A stretch of 64,000 nucleotides of DNA from Eupransor demetentiae (GCF_963930865.1 NZ_CAWVOH010000003.1:1-64000); one strand, 5' to 3'. Shown: positions 1 through 8,750, counted from the stretch's first letter. Program-made: numbers and translations. Notes: generated by a model not told the origin, from the letters alone.

Positions 1-1
1 T

Positions 2-75
2 GGGCCATTAGCTCAGTTGGTTAGAGCGCTGTGTTGATAACGCAGAGGTCCCAGGTTCGAGTCCTGGATGGCCCA
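2..75 (+). tRNA. tRNA-Ile (GAT anticodon)
   Basis: A 74-nt cloverleaf can be folded by eye. The acceptor stem GGGCCAT pairs with ATGGCCC. The D arm contains AGCTCAGTTGGTTAGAGC and the T arm GGTTCGAGTCC. The seven-base anticodon loop TTGATAA puts GAT at positions 34-36, which reads the isoleucine codons ATC and ATT. The discriminator base is A, and the CCA end is not encoded. A hairpin with a T-run follows directly, so this is the last gene of its transcript. Confidence 0.97.
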
Positions 76-80
76 TAGGT

Positions 81-106
81 GGGGGAGTGCAAGCTCCTCC
101 TTTTTT
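81..106 (+). terminator. Rho-independent terminator after tRNA-Ile
   Basis: A seven-pair stem GGGGGAG/CTCCTCC (one G-T pair) closes a six-base loop and is followed by six T residues. It ends the tRNA transcript before the serS promoter. Confidence 0.85.
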
Positions 107-125
107 GTGTCCTAAAATAAATTAC

Positions 126-154
126 TTGCCTTTTCTCAATGCATGGCATAAGAT
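126..154 (+). promoter_or_regulatory. Promoter of the serS T-box transcript
   Basis: The -35 hexamer TTGCCT (126-131) and -10 hexamer TAAGAT (149-154) are 17 bp apart. They lie just upstream of the T-box leader, where a start site is expected. Assigned by consensus match only. Confidence 0.6.
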
Positions 155-157
155 ATA

Positions 158-375
158 GGCAAGAGCTTATCATAAGTAGGTCATCAAAGAGAGATTGCGG
201 TGCTGTAAGTAATCACGACTGAAACTCCAATAAGTCACGCTTAACAGGTAATGCTGTTCGGTTATCACCGTTACCGATAAATGAGAGCTGCCAATGGCAG
301 AATCTGGGTGGTACCACGGAATGCGTTTTTCGTCCCTGTGTCTTAGTCAATAAGACCGGGCGAGAAACGTTTTTT
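158..375 (+). promoter_or_regulatory. T-box riboswitch upstream of serS
   Basis: The conserved T-box sequence GGGTGGTACCACGG is at 306-319. It is preceded by Stem I features: AGTA near 176, then AGAGAG near 187 followed by GGTGCTG. It is followed by a long terminator stem (CGTTTTTCGTCC pairing with GGGCGAGAAACG) and a T-run at 370-375. The likely specifier codon is TCC (serine) in GAAACTCCAA, which fits the downstream seryl-tRNA synthetase. By family knowledge, uncharged tRNA-Ser would pair with the specifier and the T-box bulge and allow read-through when serine is short. The specifier was placed by eye and is the least certain part. Confidence 0.92.
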
Positions 376-397
376 GTTTGTATAAAGGAGAAATTAA

Positions 398-1708
398 ATG
401 TTAGATATGAAGTACCTTCGTAAGAATACGGAAGAAGCACGTCGTCGCTTGCAAGAACGCTATGTTGAACCTGAAAAACTCGATGAATTACTTAAGTTGG
501 ATGAAGATCGTCGTACGATTATTTCCGAAGTTGAAGGTTTGAAGGCTCAACGTAACGAAGTTTCTGACAAAATTGCTTTTGCAAAGCGCCAAAAGGAAGA
601 TGCTTCTGATGCCATTGCTGAAATGCAAAAGGTTGGGGCAAAGATTAAGGAATTGGATGCTAAGCAAGCTGAACTGGACGCCAAGGTTCAAGAACTTGCT
701 GCGCATATGCCTAATTTGGCCGCAGCTGACGTACCGGTTGGTCCCGATGAAGATGCCAATGTCGAACAGCGCAAGTGGGCGCCCAAGGATTATGGAACTC
801 GTCCTCATGCTCTAGAAAAGCAGCCGGATTGGATTAAGCCTCACTGGGAAATCGGTGAAAATCTTGGTATCTTGGATTTTGAGCGTGGTGCCAAAGTCTC
901 AGGTGCTCGTTTCCTTTACTACATTGGTGATGGCGCTCGTTTGGAACGTGCTGTCTACAACTTCATGTTGGACGAACACCGCAAAGAAGGCTACACGGAA
1001 ATGATTACGCCAATCGTTGTTAATGATTCGGCGATGTATGGAACGGGACAGTATCCAAAGTTCCAAGATGATGCTTACCGTGTCGAAGGTTTGGATCAGA
1101 CCTATATTCCAACTGCCGAAGTACCTTTAACGAACTACTTCTCAGGGGAAACGATTCCGGCGGAAGATTTGCCAATTAAGTTTACGGCTTTGTCACCATC
1201 ATTTCGTAAGGAAGCCGGTGCAGCCGGACGTGACACGCGTGGTTTGATTCGTTTGCACCAGTTCAACAAGGTGGAAATGGTTAAGTTTACCAAGCCTGAA
1301 CAATCATATGACGAATTGGAAAAGATGACGGCCAACGCCGAAAACATCCTTCAAAAGTTGGAGATTCCTTACCACGTCATCATGCTTTCAACCGGGGACA
1401 TGGGCTTCTCAGCCGCAAAGACTTATGATGTCGAAGTTTGGTTGCCAGCTCAAAACGTTTACCGTGAAATTTCATCATGTTCAAATACCGAGGATTTCCA
1501 GGCCCGTCGTATGCACATCACTTACCGTGATGATGAGGGTAAGTTGCAGTTGGTTAACACCTTGAATGGATCTGGTTTGGCTGTCGGACGTACCGTTGCA
1601 GCTATCTTGGAAAACTATCAAAACGAAGATGGTTCCGTGACGATTCCTGAAGTTTTGCGCCCTTACATGGGTGGCGAAGAAAAGTTGCAAGCAACCCCAC
1701 ACTTCTAA
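398..1708 (+). CDS. serS: Seryl-tRNA synthetase
   Basis: Charges tRNA-Ser with serine in the cytoplasm. The 436-residue product has the usual class II SerRS layout. A charged, heptad-rich N-terminal coiled-coil arm (about residues 1-105) contacts the long variable arm of the tRNA. The catalytic domain carries motif 2 (FRKEAGAAGRDTRGLIRLHQF) and motif 3 (NGSGLAVGRTVAAILENYQ). The serine-pocket segment TAEVPLTN is also present. The ATG at 398 is chosen because AAGGAG lies seven bases upstream; it gives MLDMKYLRK, a typical SerRS start. The gene is monocistronic, between its T-box leader and a terminator, and should be induced by serine limitation. Confidence 0.98.
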   Translation: MLDMKYLRKNTEEARRRLQERYVEPEKLDELLKLDEDRRTIISEVEGLKAQRNEVSDKIAFAKRQKEDASDAIAEMQKVGAKIKELDAKQAELDAKVQELAAHMPNLAAADVPVGPDEDANVEQRKWAPKDYGTRPHALEKQPDWIKPHWEIGENLGILDFERGAKVSGARFLYYIGDGARLERAVYNFMLDEHRKEGYTEMITPIVVNDSAMYGTGQYPKFQDDAYRVEGLDQTYIPTAEVPLTNYFSGETIPAEDLPIKFTALSPSFRKEAGAAGRDTRGLIRLHQFNKVEMVKFTKPEQSYDELEKMTANAENILQKLEIPYHVIMLSTGDMGFSAAKTYDVEVWLPAQNVYREISSCSNTEDFQARRMHITYRDDEGKLQLVNTLNGSGLAVGRTVAAILENYQNEDGSVTIPEVLRPYMGGEEKLQATPHF

Positions 1709-1714
1709 AGAATA

Positions 1715-1748
1715 AAAGCTTGAGAATCTATATTTTTCAAGCTTTTTT
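1715..1748 (+). terminator. Terminator after serS
   Basis: The stem AAGCTTGA/TCAAGCTT closes a 13-base A/T-rich loop and is followed by a run of T. It separates serS from secA. Confidence 0.85.
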
Positions 1749-1800
1749 TGATATAATTACAATTAGTTTACTGTAAAAAAATTGAGTGAAATTATTTTGA

Positions 1801-1842
1801 AGGGAGTGCCTCTACCGTAAGGTTTAGGCATTATACACAGCA
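1801..1842 (+). promoter_or_regulatory. Hairpin between a distant Shine-Dalgarno and the secA start
   Basis: The only good ribosome binding site upstream of secA, AGGGAG (1801-1806), is 35 nt from the ATG at 1842, too far for normal use. The bases between form a hairpin: TGCCT (1807-1811) pairs with AGGCA (1826-1830), ACC pairs with GGT, and the loop is GTAA. Folding removes 24 nt and leaves an 11-nt effective spacing. A TATAAT at 1752-1757 may be the -10 of the secA promoter, but no convincing -35 was found. The pairing is seen in the sequence; a role in translation is inference. Confidence 0.55.
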
Positions 1843-4250
1843 TGGCTAATCCAGTTCGTAAATTACTTGATAATTCGAAGCGACAACTTAAAAAAATTGA
1901 TAAAATTGCTGACCAAGTCGAGAGCTATGCCGATACCATGTCGGTTATGTCTGACGAGGCCCTACAAGCAAAAACTGCAGAATTTAAGCAACGTATTAAA
2001 GAAGCAACAGCTAACTCTAAGGATAAGGAAGCTGAACTTAAGGACTTGAACAAGATCTTGAGTGACATTCTTCCAGAAGCTTTCGCGGTTTCTCGTGAAG
2101 CGGCTAAGCGTGTTTTGGGCTTGTACCCCTTCCACGTTCAGATCATGGGTGCCATCGTCTTGAACGAAGGTAATTTGGCTGAAATGAAGACTGGTGAAGG
2201 TAAGACTTTGACGGCCACGATGGCGGTTTACCTAAACGCCTTGGCTGGTCGCGGCGTGCACGTTGTCACGGTTAACGATTACTTGTCAAAGCGAGATGCT
2301 GAACAAATGGGTCAGCTTTATAACTGGCTTGGTTTGACGGTCGGTGTTAACGTTGGTGACGATTCACCAGAAGATAAGCGCGCTGCTTATGACGCCGATA
2401 TCACTTATTCAACCAACTTCAACATTGGTTTCGATTACCTTCGCGATAACATGGTTACCCGTGCTGAAGACCGTGTCATGCAACGTGGCCTGAACTTTGC
2501 CCTAATCGATGAAGCGGATTCAATTTTGATTGATACGGCTCGTACGCCTTTGATTATTTCTGGACCTGGGTCAGGAATTTCACCACTGTACGAACAAGCC
2601 GACCGTTTTGTTAAGACTTTGACTCGCGATGACGATTACAAGGTCGACGAAGAAGCCAAGAACACGACTTTGACTAGTGAAGGGATTAAGAATGCGGAAG
2701 TGTTCTTCAACCTTGATAACCTTTACGATGCTGAAAACACTGCTTTGACTCACCACATTGATCAAGCTTTGCGCGCCAACTTTAACTACTTGCGCGATAA
2801 GGATTATGTGGTCCAAGATGGTGAAATCAAGTTAATCGACCAGTCAACTGGTCGTATTTCTGACGGAACTCGTCTTTCAGATGGTTTGCACCAAGCCATT
2901 GAAGCTAAGGAAGGCGTAGAAATCCGCGAAGAAAACAAGTCGATGGCTCAGATCACTTACCAGAACCTCTTCCGTATGTACAAGAAGTTGTCTGGTATGA
3001 CTGGTACCGCCAAGACCGAAGAAGAAGAATTGCGTGAAATCTACAACATGGATGTTGTTCAGATTCCTACTAACAAGCCGGTTCTTCGTGTTGATGAAGC
3101 CGACGTTTTGTACCCATCGTTGGAGTCAAAGTACAACGCCGTGATTAAAGAAGTTACGGAATTACATGCCAAGGGACAGCCAGTCCTTTTGGGTACTGGT
3201 TCTGTTGAATCATCTGAATTGGTTTCTAAGCTTTTGACGGCTCACCACATTCCACATAATGTTTTGAACGCCAAGAACAACGAAAAGGAAGCCGAAATTA
3301 TCGCCAACGCTGGTCAGCGTGGGGCCGTTACGGTTGCCACCAACATGGCTGGTCGTGGAACCGATATCAAATTGGGACCGGGCGTTAACGAATTAGGCGG
3401 TTTGGCCGTGATTGCGACGGAGCGTCACGAATCACGTCGTATTGATAATCAGTTGCGTGGACGTGCTGGACGTCAGGGAGACAACGGTTTCTCAAAGTTC
3501 TTCTTGTCCTTGCAAGATGATTTGATGATTCGTTTCGGTGCCGAACGTGTTCGTATGCTCTTGCAACGCATGAACATGGACGAAGAAGACACTGTGATTA
3601 CTTCGCGTTGGATTACTCGTTCTGTTGAATCAGCACAAAAGCGTGTTGAAGGTAACAACTACGATACTCGTAAGAATGTCTTGCAATACGATGATGTTGT
3701 TCGTGAACAGCGTGAATTGATTTACCGCGAACGTGATGAAGTTTTGGATGAAAAGAAGTCCTTGGATGAAGTTTTGATGCCAATGGTTAAGCGCACAATC
3801 GACCGTGTCGTTGACGCCCAGACTGAAGAAACTGATCCAGCCAAGTGGCATTTGGATGAAATCACGAACTTCGTTGACAATGCTTTGTCAGTTGGAAGCA
3901 ATGGTATGGTTCGTTTGCAGAACATGTCCCGTCAAGAAATGAAGGACAAGCTCTTCAGCGTGGCTCAGCAGAGCTTCAACGAAAAGAAGAAGGTTTTGAA
4001 CGAAGACGACCAAATGTTGGCTTTCGAACGAATCGTTATCTTGCGTGCTGTTGACCAACACTGGACGGATCACATTGATTCACTTGACCGTTTGCGTCAA
4101 GGTGTTGGTTTGCGTGGTTATGGTCAGTTGAACCCATTGATTGAATACCAAAACGAAGCATTTGCAAACTTTAATAAGATGATTGAAGATATTGAGTATG
4201 ATGCGACTCGGACATTTATGAAGTCTGAAATCCGTCAACGAATTGCTTAA
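1842..4250 (+). CDS. secA: Protein translocase ATPase SecA
   Basis: Motor ATPase that pushes unfolded preproteins through SecYEG; its channel partner secY is in this window. The product is 802 residues. Walker A (MKTGEGKT) is at about residues 115-122 and the DEAD-type Walker B at about LIDEADSILID. The preprotein-binding and helicase-like second nucleotide domain follow, with TNMAGRGTDIKLG and QLRGRAGRQGD. The protein stops after the helical scaffold (ending RQRIA). It lacks the C-terminal cysteine-rich zinc motif of E. coli SecA, so it is shorter than the 901-residue enterobacterial form. The start codon lies after an unusual hairpin-spaced Shine-Dalgarno. A short hairpin follows the gene. 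Confidence 0.98.
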   Translation: MANPVRKLLDNSKRQLKKIDKIADQVESYADTMSVMSDEALQAKTAEFKQRIKEATANSKDKEAELKDLNKILSDILPEAFAVSREAAKRVLGLYPFHVQIMGAIVLNEGNLAEMKTGEGKTLTATMAVYLNALAGRGVHVVTVNDYLSKRDAEQMGQLYNWLGLTVGVNVGDDSPEDKRAAYDADITYSTNFNIGFDYLRDNMVTRAEDRVMQRGLNFALIDEADSILIDTARTPLIISGPGSGISPLYEQADRFVKTLTRDDDYKVDEEAKNTTLTSEGIKNAEVFFNLDNLYDAENTALTHHIDQALRANFNYLRDKDYVVQDGEIKLIDQSTGRISDGTRLSDGLHQAIEAKEGVEIREENKSMAQITYQNLFRMYKKLSGMTGTAKTEEEELREIYNMDVVQIPTNKPVLRVDEADVLYPSLESKYNAVIKEVTELHAKGQPVLLGTGSVESSELVSKLLTAHHIPHNVLNAKNNEKEAEIIANAGQRGAVTVATNMAGRGTDIKLGPGVNELGGLAVIATERHESRRIDNQLRGRAGRQGDNGFSKFFLSLQDDLMIRFGAERVRMLLQRMNMDEEDTVITSRWITRSVESAQKRVEGNNYDTRKNVLQYDDVVREQRELIYRERDEVLDEKKSLDEVLMPMVKRTIDRVVDAQTEETDPAKWHLDEITNFVDNALSVGSNGMVRLQNMSRQEMKDKLFSVAQQSFNEKKKVLNEDDQMLAFERIVILRAVDQHWTDHIDSLDRLRQGVGLRGYGQLNPLIEYQNEAFANFNKMIEDIEYDATRTFMKSEIRQRIA

Positions 4251-4260
4251 TAGAAGTTAG

Positions 4261-4285
4261 GCGAACCGCGTGTTCGCTTTTCTTT
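4261..4285 (+). terminator. Weak terminator-like hairpin between secA and prfB
   Basis: GCGAAC/GTTCGC closes a five-base loop and is followed by TTTTCTTTT. The prfB ribosome binding site begins only a few bases later, so partial read-through from secA into prfB is likely. Confidence 0.55.
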
Positions 4286-4300
4286 TGAGAAAGGAACCAG

Positions 4301-5419
4301 ATGGATCAAGTTGATGTTAAGCATAGCCTTGAAGAAATGCAGGAGAACATTGACCGTTTTCGCGGATCTCTTGACCTCGAGGCGTTAACTGAAGAAATCG
4401 CTGATTATGAAAACCAAATGACTGAACCGGCCTTTTGGGATGATCACGAACACGCTCAAGAAATTATTGACGCCAACAACGTTTTGAAAAAGCGTCGTGA
4501 CTCATTTTTGAACGTGGTTGGTCAGGTAGAAGACTTGCAAGTTTTGGCAGAAATGTATGCTGAAGATCCTGAGGATACGGATACCGCCACAGAATTAGAA
4601 GAAGGAATTGCCAAGGCCAAGAAGGACATTGAAGCCTATAACTTGGAGCAATTGTTGACGGGTGAATACGATGCCAACAATGCTATCTTGGAAATTCACC
4701 CCGGATCTGGTGGAACGGAATCAACGGATTGGGGCGAAAAGCTCTACCGGATGTATACGCGTTGGGCCCAGCAGCACGATTTCCAAATCGATGTTTTGGA
4801 TTACAACCCGGGCGATGAAGCCGGAATTGATTCGGCTGCTATTAAGGTGACGGGGCACAATGCCTACGGCTTCTTGCGTAGTGAAAAGGGTGTGCACCGT
4901 TTTGTGCGTATTTCACCTTTTGATTCGGCTGGCCGTCGACACACTTCTTTCGTTTCGGTTGATGTCATGCCTGAATTAGATGACTCAATCGAAGTCGATG
5001 TGCGTCCTGAAGATATCAAGATGGACGTCTTTCGTTCCGGTGGAGCCGGGGGACAGAACGTCAACAAGGTTTCGACCGGTGTGCGTTTGACCCACGTTCC
5101 AACTGGAATTGTCGTGGCTTCAACGGTTGACCGTACGCAGTATGGTAACCGTGATTACGCCATGCGCCTTTTGAAATCAAAGCTCTACCAGCGTGAATTG
5201 GAAAAGAAGGAAGCTGAACGTGCTGCCATTGCGGGCGAAAAGCTTGAAAACGGTTGGGGTTCACAAATCCGTTCTTACGTTTTGCACCCTTATCAAATGG
5301 TGAAGGATCACCGTACTGGCTACGAAACGAACCAGCCACAAGATGTCTTGGACGGGGACTTGGATCCCTTTATCAACGCCTATCTGCAGTGGCAACTTTC
5401 ACTTAAAAATCCTGACTAA
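4301..5419 (+). CDS. prfB: Peptide chain release factor 2, encoded without the usual frameshift
   Basis: Releases nascent chains at UGA and UAA. RF2 identity is shown by the SPF recognition tripeptide (RISPFDSAGRR) and the catalytic GGQ loop (SGGAGGQNVNKVS). The 372-residue frame is continuous. In most bacteria prfB has an in-frame UGA at about codon 26, read by a programmed +1 shift at CTTTGAC. Here codons 24-25 read CTT GAC (4370-4375), one T short of that site, so no internal stop exists. The usual Shine-Dalgarno-like stimulator upstream is not evident. Autoregulation by UGA read-through therefore looks lost. The gene follows secA with 50 bp between and ends at a strong terminator. Confidence 0.96.
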   Translation: MDQVDVKHSLEEMQENIDRFRGSLDLEALTEEIADYENQMTEPAFWDDHEHAQEIIDANNVLKKRRDSFLNVVGQVEDLQVLAEMYAEDPEDTDTATELEEGIAKAKKDIEAYNLEQLLTGEYDANNAILEIHPGSGGTESTDWGEKLYRMYTRWAQQHDFQIDVLDYNPGDEAGIDSAAIKVTGHNAYGFLRSEKGVHRFVRISPFDSAGRRHTSFVSVDVMPELDDSIEVDVRPEDIKMDVFRSGGAGGQNVNKVSTGVRLTHVPTGIVVASTVDRTQYGNRDYAMRLLKSKLYQRELEKKEAERAAIAGEKLENGWGSQIRSYVLHPYQMVKDHRTGYETNQPQDVLDGDLDPFINAYLQWQLSLKNPD

Positions 5420-5447
5420 AAAAGTCGAAACTTAGTTTCGACTTTTT
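5418..5447 (+). terminator. Terminator after prfB
   Basis: A near-perfect stem AAAAAGTCGAAAC/GTTTCGACTTTTT with a TTA loop, overlapping the prfB stop codon. The A-rich and T-rich flanks would let it work on both strands. Confidence 0.9.
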
Positions 5448-5479
5448 CTGCTTTTTTAGATATTTCTATAAAAGCGTTA

Positions 5480-5492
5480 ATTGCGTTATAAT
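5480..5492 (+). promoter_or_regulatory. Putative -10 region of clpC
   Basis: TATAAT at 5487-5492 lies 47 bp upstream of the chosen clpC start. The -35 region is poor. No CtsR heptad repeat (GGTCAAA type) or CIRCE element was seen nearby. The match overlaps an in-frame ATG at 5491, which argues against that ATG being the translation start. Confidence 0.5.
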
Positions 5493-5538
5493 GTATATCA
5501 ATCTTTCAGCTTTTCCTGCCGAACGTAAGGAGGCTTAT

Positions 5539-7998
5539 ATGGAAAATAGTTACACGAACGCTGCACAAAACGTCTTGGTCCTTGCTCAAGAGCAAGCCAA
5601 GTATTTCAAGCACCAAGCGGTTGGAACCGAACACCTTCTTTTGGCTTTGGCCATCGAAAAGAACGGTATTGCCAGCCAAGTGCTTTCACAATTTGATATT
5701 CAGGCCGATGATATCAAGGCCGAAATTGAACATTTTACTGGCTATGGTATGACGGATTCTTACGAAGCCGGGCTCTACCTACCATATTCACCCAAGGCTG
5801 GGGAAATTTTGCGTCAGGCCCAGGAGCAAGCCCATTTGTTAGGACAAAGCGACACTGGGACTGAGCATATTTTACTTGCCCTCTTGCAAGATTCAAGTAT
5901 CCTTTCATCGCGGATTCTTGCTGCCTTGGATGGCAACTTGAAGGAAATGAATCGTGCTATTTTGCGTAAGCTGGGCATCACCGACCTTCGTAAGCAAATG
6001 AAGCAACAGCGTGATAAGGCACCGCAAGGAACACCAACGCTGGATAAGTTGTCACGTGATTTGACTCATTTGGCAAAAGAAAAAGGTTTGGATCCAGTTA
6101 TTGGGCGTGACGAAGAAGTTCGCCGCGTCATCCAAATCCTGTCTCGTCGCACGAAGAACAATCCGGTCTTGGTCGGGGAACCCGGTGTTGGTAAGACAGC
6201 GATTGCCGAAGGTCTTGCACAAAAAATTGTCTTGGGCCAAGTACCAGATAATCTGAAGCAAAAGCGTTTGATGGCCCTTGATATGGGTTCACTTGTTGCG
6301 GGAACAAAGTACCGTGGCGAGTTTGAAAACCGCTTGAAGCAGGTGATTGAAGAAATCGAAAAAGATGGGCAAGTTATTGTTTTTGTTGACGAATTGCACA
6401 CCTTGATTGGCGCTGGTGGTGCCGAAGGGGCCATCGATGCCGCCAACATTTTGAAGCCTGCCTTAGCTCGTGGTGAGCTGCAAATGCTTGGGGCAACTAC
6501 TTTCGATGAATACCAGCAGTACATCGAATCCGATGCTGCTTTGGAACGTCGTTTTGCTCAAGTAACCGTTAAGGAACCTTCAGTCGAAGAAGCCATCCAA
6601 ATTCTGCAGGGCCTACGTCCTAGTTTTGAAAAGTACCACCAGGTACGGATTTCAGACGAAGCCATTGATGCGGCTGTTAAACTATCATCTCGTTATATTA
6701 CGGGTCGTTTTTTGCCGGATAAAGCCATCGATTTGATGGATGAAGCTGCAGCTAAGGTGCGTATTGATGCCGTTGACTCAAAGACGCCATTGATGAAAAA
6801 TCAAGCGCGCTTGGTTGAAGTCCAAAAGCAAAAGGATGATGCCATTACGGCCCTTAAGTTCGAGGAAGCCGCTCAGTATCGTCAAGAAGAGATGGACCTT
6901 CGCAAGAAGATTGACCGTTCATTGGCTCGTAAGCAAAAGGCAGCAGAAAAGGGTGAACAGTACCGCTTGCAAGTGCAAACAGAAAATATCGCCCAGGTTG
7001 TTTCCCAGCAAACTGGCGTGCCTTTAACCCAGTTGGAACGCAACGAAAAGCAGCGCTTGGTTAACTTGGAAAAGGTTTTGGGCGACCGCGTGGTTGGTCA
7101 ACCCAAAGCAGTTTCTGCAGTTGCTAAGGCCATCCGCCGTGCCCGTTCTGGATTAAAAGATCCTAACCGTCCAATCGGTTCCTTCATGTTCTTGGGGCCC
7201 ACTGGCGTTGGTAAGACTGAATTGGCGAAGGCTTTAGCTGAAACCATGTTTGGTAGTGAAGATAACTTGATTCGTGTCGACATGTCCGAATTCCAGGAAA
7301 GTTACTCCGCCAGTCGTTTGATTGGTTCGGCACCGGGCTACGTTGGCTATGACCAGGGTGGACAGTTGACCGAACAGGTCCGCAACCATCCTTACTCCGT
7401 TGTTTTGCTTGATGAAGTGGAAAAGGCCCATCGCGACATCTTCAATTTGATGTTGCAGGTCTTTGATGATGGTTATCTCAGTGATTCAAAGGGTCGTAAG
7501 GTTGATTTCCGTAATACGGTTATCATCATGACTTCAAACTTGGGTGCTACCCGTTTGCGCGATGAAAAGTCAGTTGGTTTTGGTGCTGTTGATTTGTCAA
7601 CGGACCACAAGGCTATGGCGGCTAAGATGCGTGAAACCTTGAAGGAAAGCTTCCGTCCAGAATTTATTAACCGTTTGGACGAAATCGTTGTCTTCAATTC
7701 TCTTGACCGCCCAGAACTTCACCAAATCGTGAAGTTGATGAGCCGTCGTGTTCTCCAACGTTTGGCTGAACAAGGCGTGAAGGTCAAGATGACACCTGCC
7801 GCTGTTGATGCCATCGCTAAGGCTGGTTTTGATCCTGAATACGGGGCTCGTCCAATTCGTCGAGTTCTTCAGTCACAGGTGGAAGATCAACTTTCAGAAA
7901 GCTTGCTTTCCGGTGAGATCATGGTTGGCGACACCGTTACAATTGGTGCTAAGCAAGGTAAAATCAAACTATCGGTTAAAAAAGCAGTTACTGCGTAA
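5539..7998 (+). CDS. clpC: Clp ATPase ClpC (AAA+ unfoldase)
   Basis: Two-domain AAA+ unfoldase that feeds substrates to ClpP and acts in protein quality control. From ATG 5539 the product is 819 residues. Order: two Clp_N repeats (about 1-145), first AAA+ module with Walker A GEPGVGKT (213-220), a UVR-type middle segment (about 433-468), and second AAA+ module with Walker A GPTGVGKT (about 553-560). A VGF tripeptide near residue 679 is in the position of the ClpP-docking loop. No N-terminal zinc finger is present, which favours ClpC over ClpE. The start is chosen because AAGGAGG sits just upstream; the ATG 48 nt earlier overlaps the promoter. A strong hairpin terminator follows. Confidence 0.93.
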   Translation: MENSYTNAAQNVLVLAQEQAKYFKHQAVGTEHLLLALAIEKNGIASQVLSQFDIQADDIKAEIEHFTGYGMTDSYEAGLYLPYSPKAGEILRQAQEQAHLLGQSDTGTEHILLALLQDSSILSSRILAALDGNLKEMNRAILRKLGITDLRKQMKQQRDKAPQGTPTLDKLSRDLTHLAKEKGLDPVIGRDEEVRRVIQILSRRTKNNPVLVGEPGVGKTAIAEGLAQKIVLGQVPDNLKQKRLMALDMGSLVAGTKYRGEFENRLKQVIEEIEKDGQVIVFVDELHTLIGAGGAEGAIDAANILKPALARGELQMLGATTFDEYQQYIESDAALERRFAQVTVKEPSVEEAIQILQGLRPSFEKYHQVRISDEAIDAAVKLSSRYITGRFLPDKAIDLMDEAAAKVRIDAVDSKTPLMKNQARLVEVQKQKDDAITALKFEEAAQYRQEEMDLRKKIDRSLARKQKAAEKGEQYRLQVQTENIAQVVSQQTGVPLTQLERNEKQRLVNLEKVLGDRVVGQPKAVSAVAKAIRRARSGLKDPNRPIGSFMFLGPTGVGKTELAKALAETMFGSEDNLIRVDMSEFQESYSASRLIGSAPGYVGYDQGGQLTEQVRNHPYSVVLLDEVEKAHRDIFNLMLQVFDDGYLSDSKGRKVDFRNTVIIMTSNLGATRLRDEKSVGFGAVDLSTDHKAMAAKMRETLKESFRPEFINRLDEIVVFNSLDRPELHQIVKLMSRRVLQRLAEQGVKVKMTPAAVDAIAKAGFDPEYGARPIRRVLQSQVEDQLSESLLSGEIMVGDTVTIGAKQGKIKLSVKKAVTA

Positions 7999-8001
7999 TC
8001 T

Positions 8002-8024
8002 AAACAGGCTTCGGCCTGTTTTTT
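8002..8024 (+). terminator. Terminator after clpC
   Basis: AACAGGC/GCCTGTT with a stable TTCG tetraloop and a T-run. It overlaps the last codons of the convergent comC. Confidence 0.9.
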
Positions 8025-8667
8025 ATTGGCATAAATAACTACAAAAATATCCTAAAGTTAAAAAGGGGATGAAGGGGATGGCTGGTCGTTTCGAAAGATA
8101 AATGTAAATTAAGGCCGAACAGGCTGCTGCCAGTGTCGCTGACGCAAACTGGACCACTGTTCCCAAACCGAGGAGCAGGAGGACGGGCAAATCGCCAGCG
8201 CCCAGAGCTTTTCGGACATAAATAAAGTAAAGTGAAAGGCAGAAAATACCCAGCACTAGCAGAGGTTCGAATTGCGACCAATTATGCCAGGCCTGCCAGA
8301 AGAAGAGGGCCCATAATGGCCAGATGTCAACCTCCCCATTTTGCCAATCCTGGTAAGAGGCTAACAATAGAACAAAGGCGGTCAAGAGGCCCGAACTATC
8401 CGTCCCGAGACAGTAAGCCAAGAGAAAGCCGGACAACTCCCAATAAAAATAACGCCAGCCGTATTTTGTCCGGCAAAAGAAACAACGTCCTCGAAGTATT
8501 AAAGCTGATAAAATAGGGATTAGTTGCCATGCACGCAAAACCCGTCCGCAGTGAAAACAGTGTGATCGCTTGGCCTTTGAATAGGTGCCGCACCCCTGGC
8601 GATCAAGCCGACAAAGGCCAGCTGAAATTAAAATGGTAAAAATCGAAGCAATCAATATTTTTGTCAT
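8023..8667 (-). CDS. comC: Late-competence prepilin peptidase (A24 family, ComC-like)
   Basis: Membrane aspartyl peptidase that would cleave and methylate prepilin-like ComG proteins of the DNA-uptake machine. The 214-residue product is very hydrophobic (about seven or eight membrane segments). It has two CxxC pairs near the N-terminus (HCFHCG and CFFC), typical of the cytoplasmic zinc site. The catalytic aspartates expected for A24 are present in QDWQNGEVD and in GAGD of the conserved GxGD motif. The N-terminal GSFxN-like stretch is degenerate. The gene is convergent with clpC and divergent from rpsL. It suggests a competence apparatus encoded elsewhere, or its remains. Confidence 0.85.
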   Translation of the reverse strand: MTKILIASIFTILISAGLCRLDRQGCGTYSKAKRSHCFHCGRVLRAWQLIPILSALILRGRCFFCRTKYGWRYFYWELSGFLLAYCLGTDSSGLLTAFVLLLASYQDWQNGEVDIWPLWALFFWQAWHNWSQFEPLLVLGIFCLSLYFIYVRKALGAGDLPVLLLLGLGTVVQFASATLAAACSALIYIYLSKRPAIPFIPFLTLGYFCSYLCQ

Positions 8668-8722
8668 ACTTAATTAGACGAAATTGCCAGACATTTGTCA
8701 CAAAATTCCTGGGTAAAAGCGC

Positions 8723-8750
8723 TTGACACCGGCCCAGAATCTGCTATTAT
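8723..8750 (+). promoter_or_regulatory. Promoter of the str operon (rpsL)
   Basis: Perfect -35 TTGACA (8723-8728), 16-bp spacer, -10 TATTAT (8745-8750) with an extended TGC just upstream. This is one of the strongest promoter matches in the window, as expected for ribosomal protein genes. Confidence 0.85.

Noticed and set aside
5491..5538. Longer clpC start at ATG 5491
   Set aside because: The ATG overlaps a TATAAT promoter element and lacks a ribosome binding site; ATG 5539 has AAGGAGG and begins a normal ClpC N-terminus.
6066..6524. 152-codon open frame antisense to clpC
   Set aside because: Mirror of the conserved first AAA+ domain; Ser/Arg/Pro-rich composition typical of an antisense frame.
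8232..8516. 94-codon plus-strand frame inside comC
   Set aside because: Antisense shadow of comC with no start signal.
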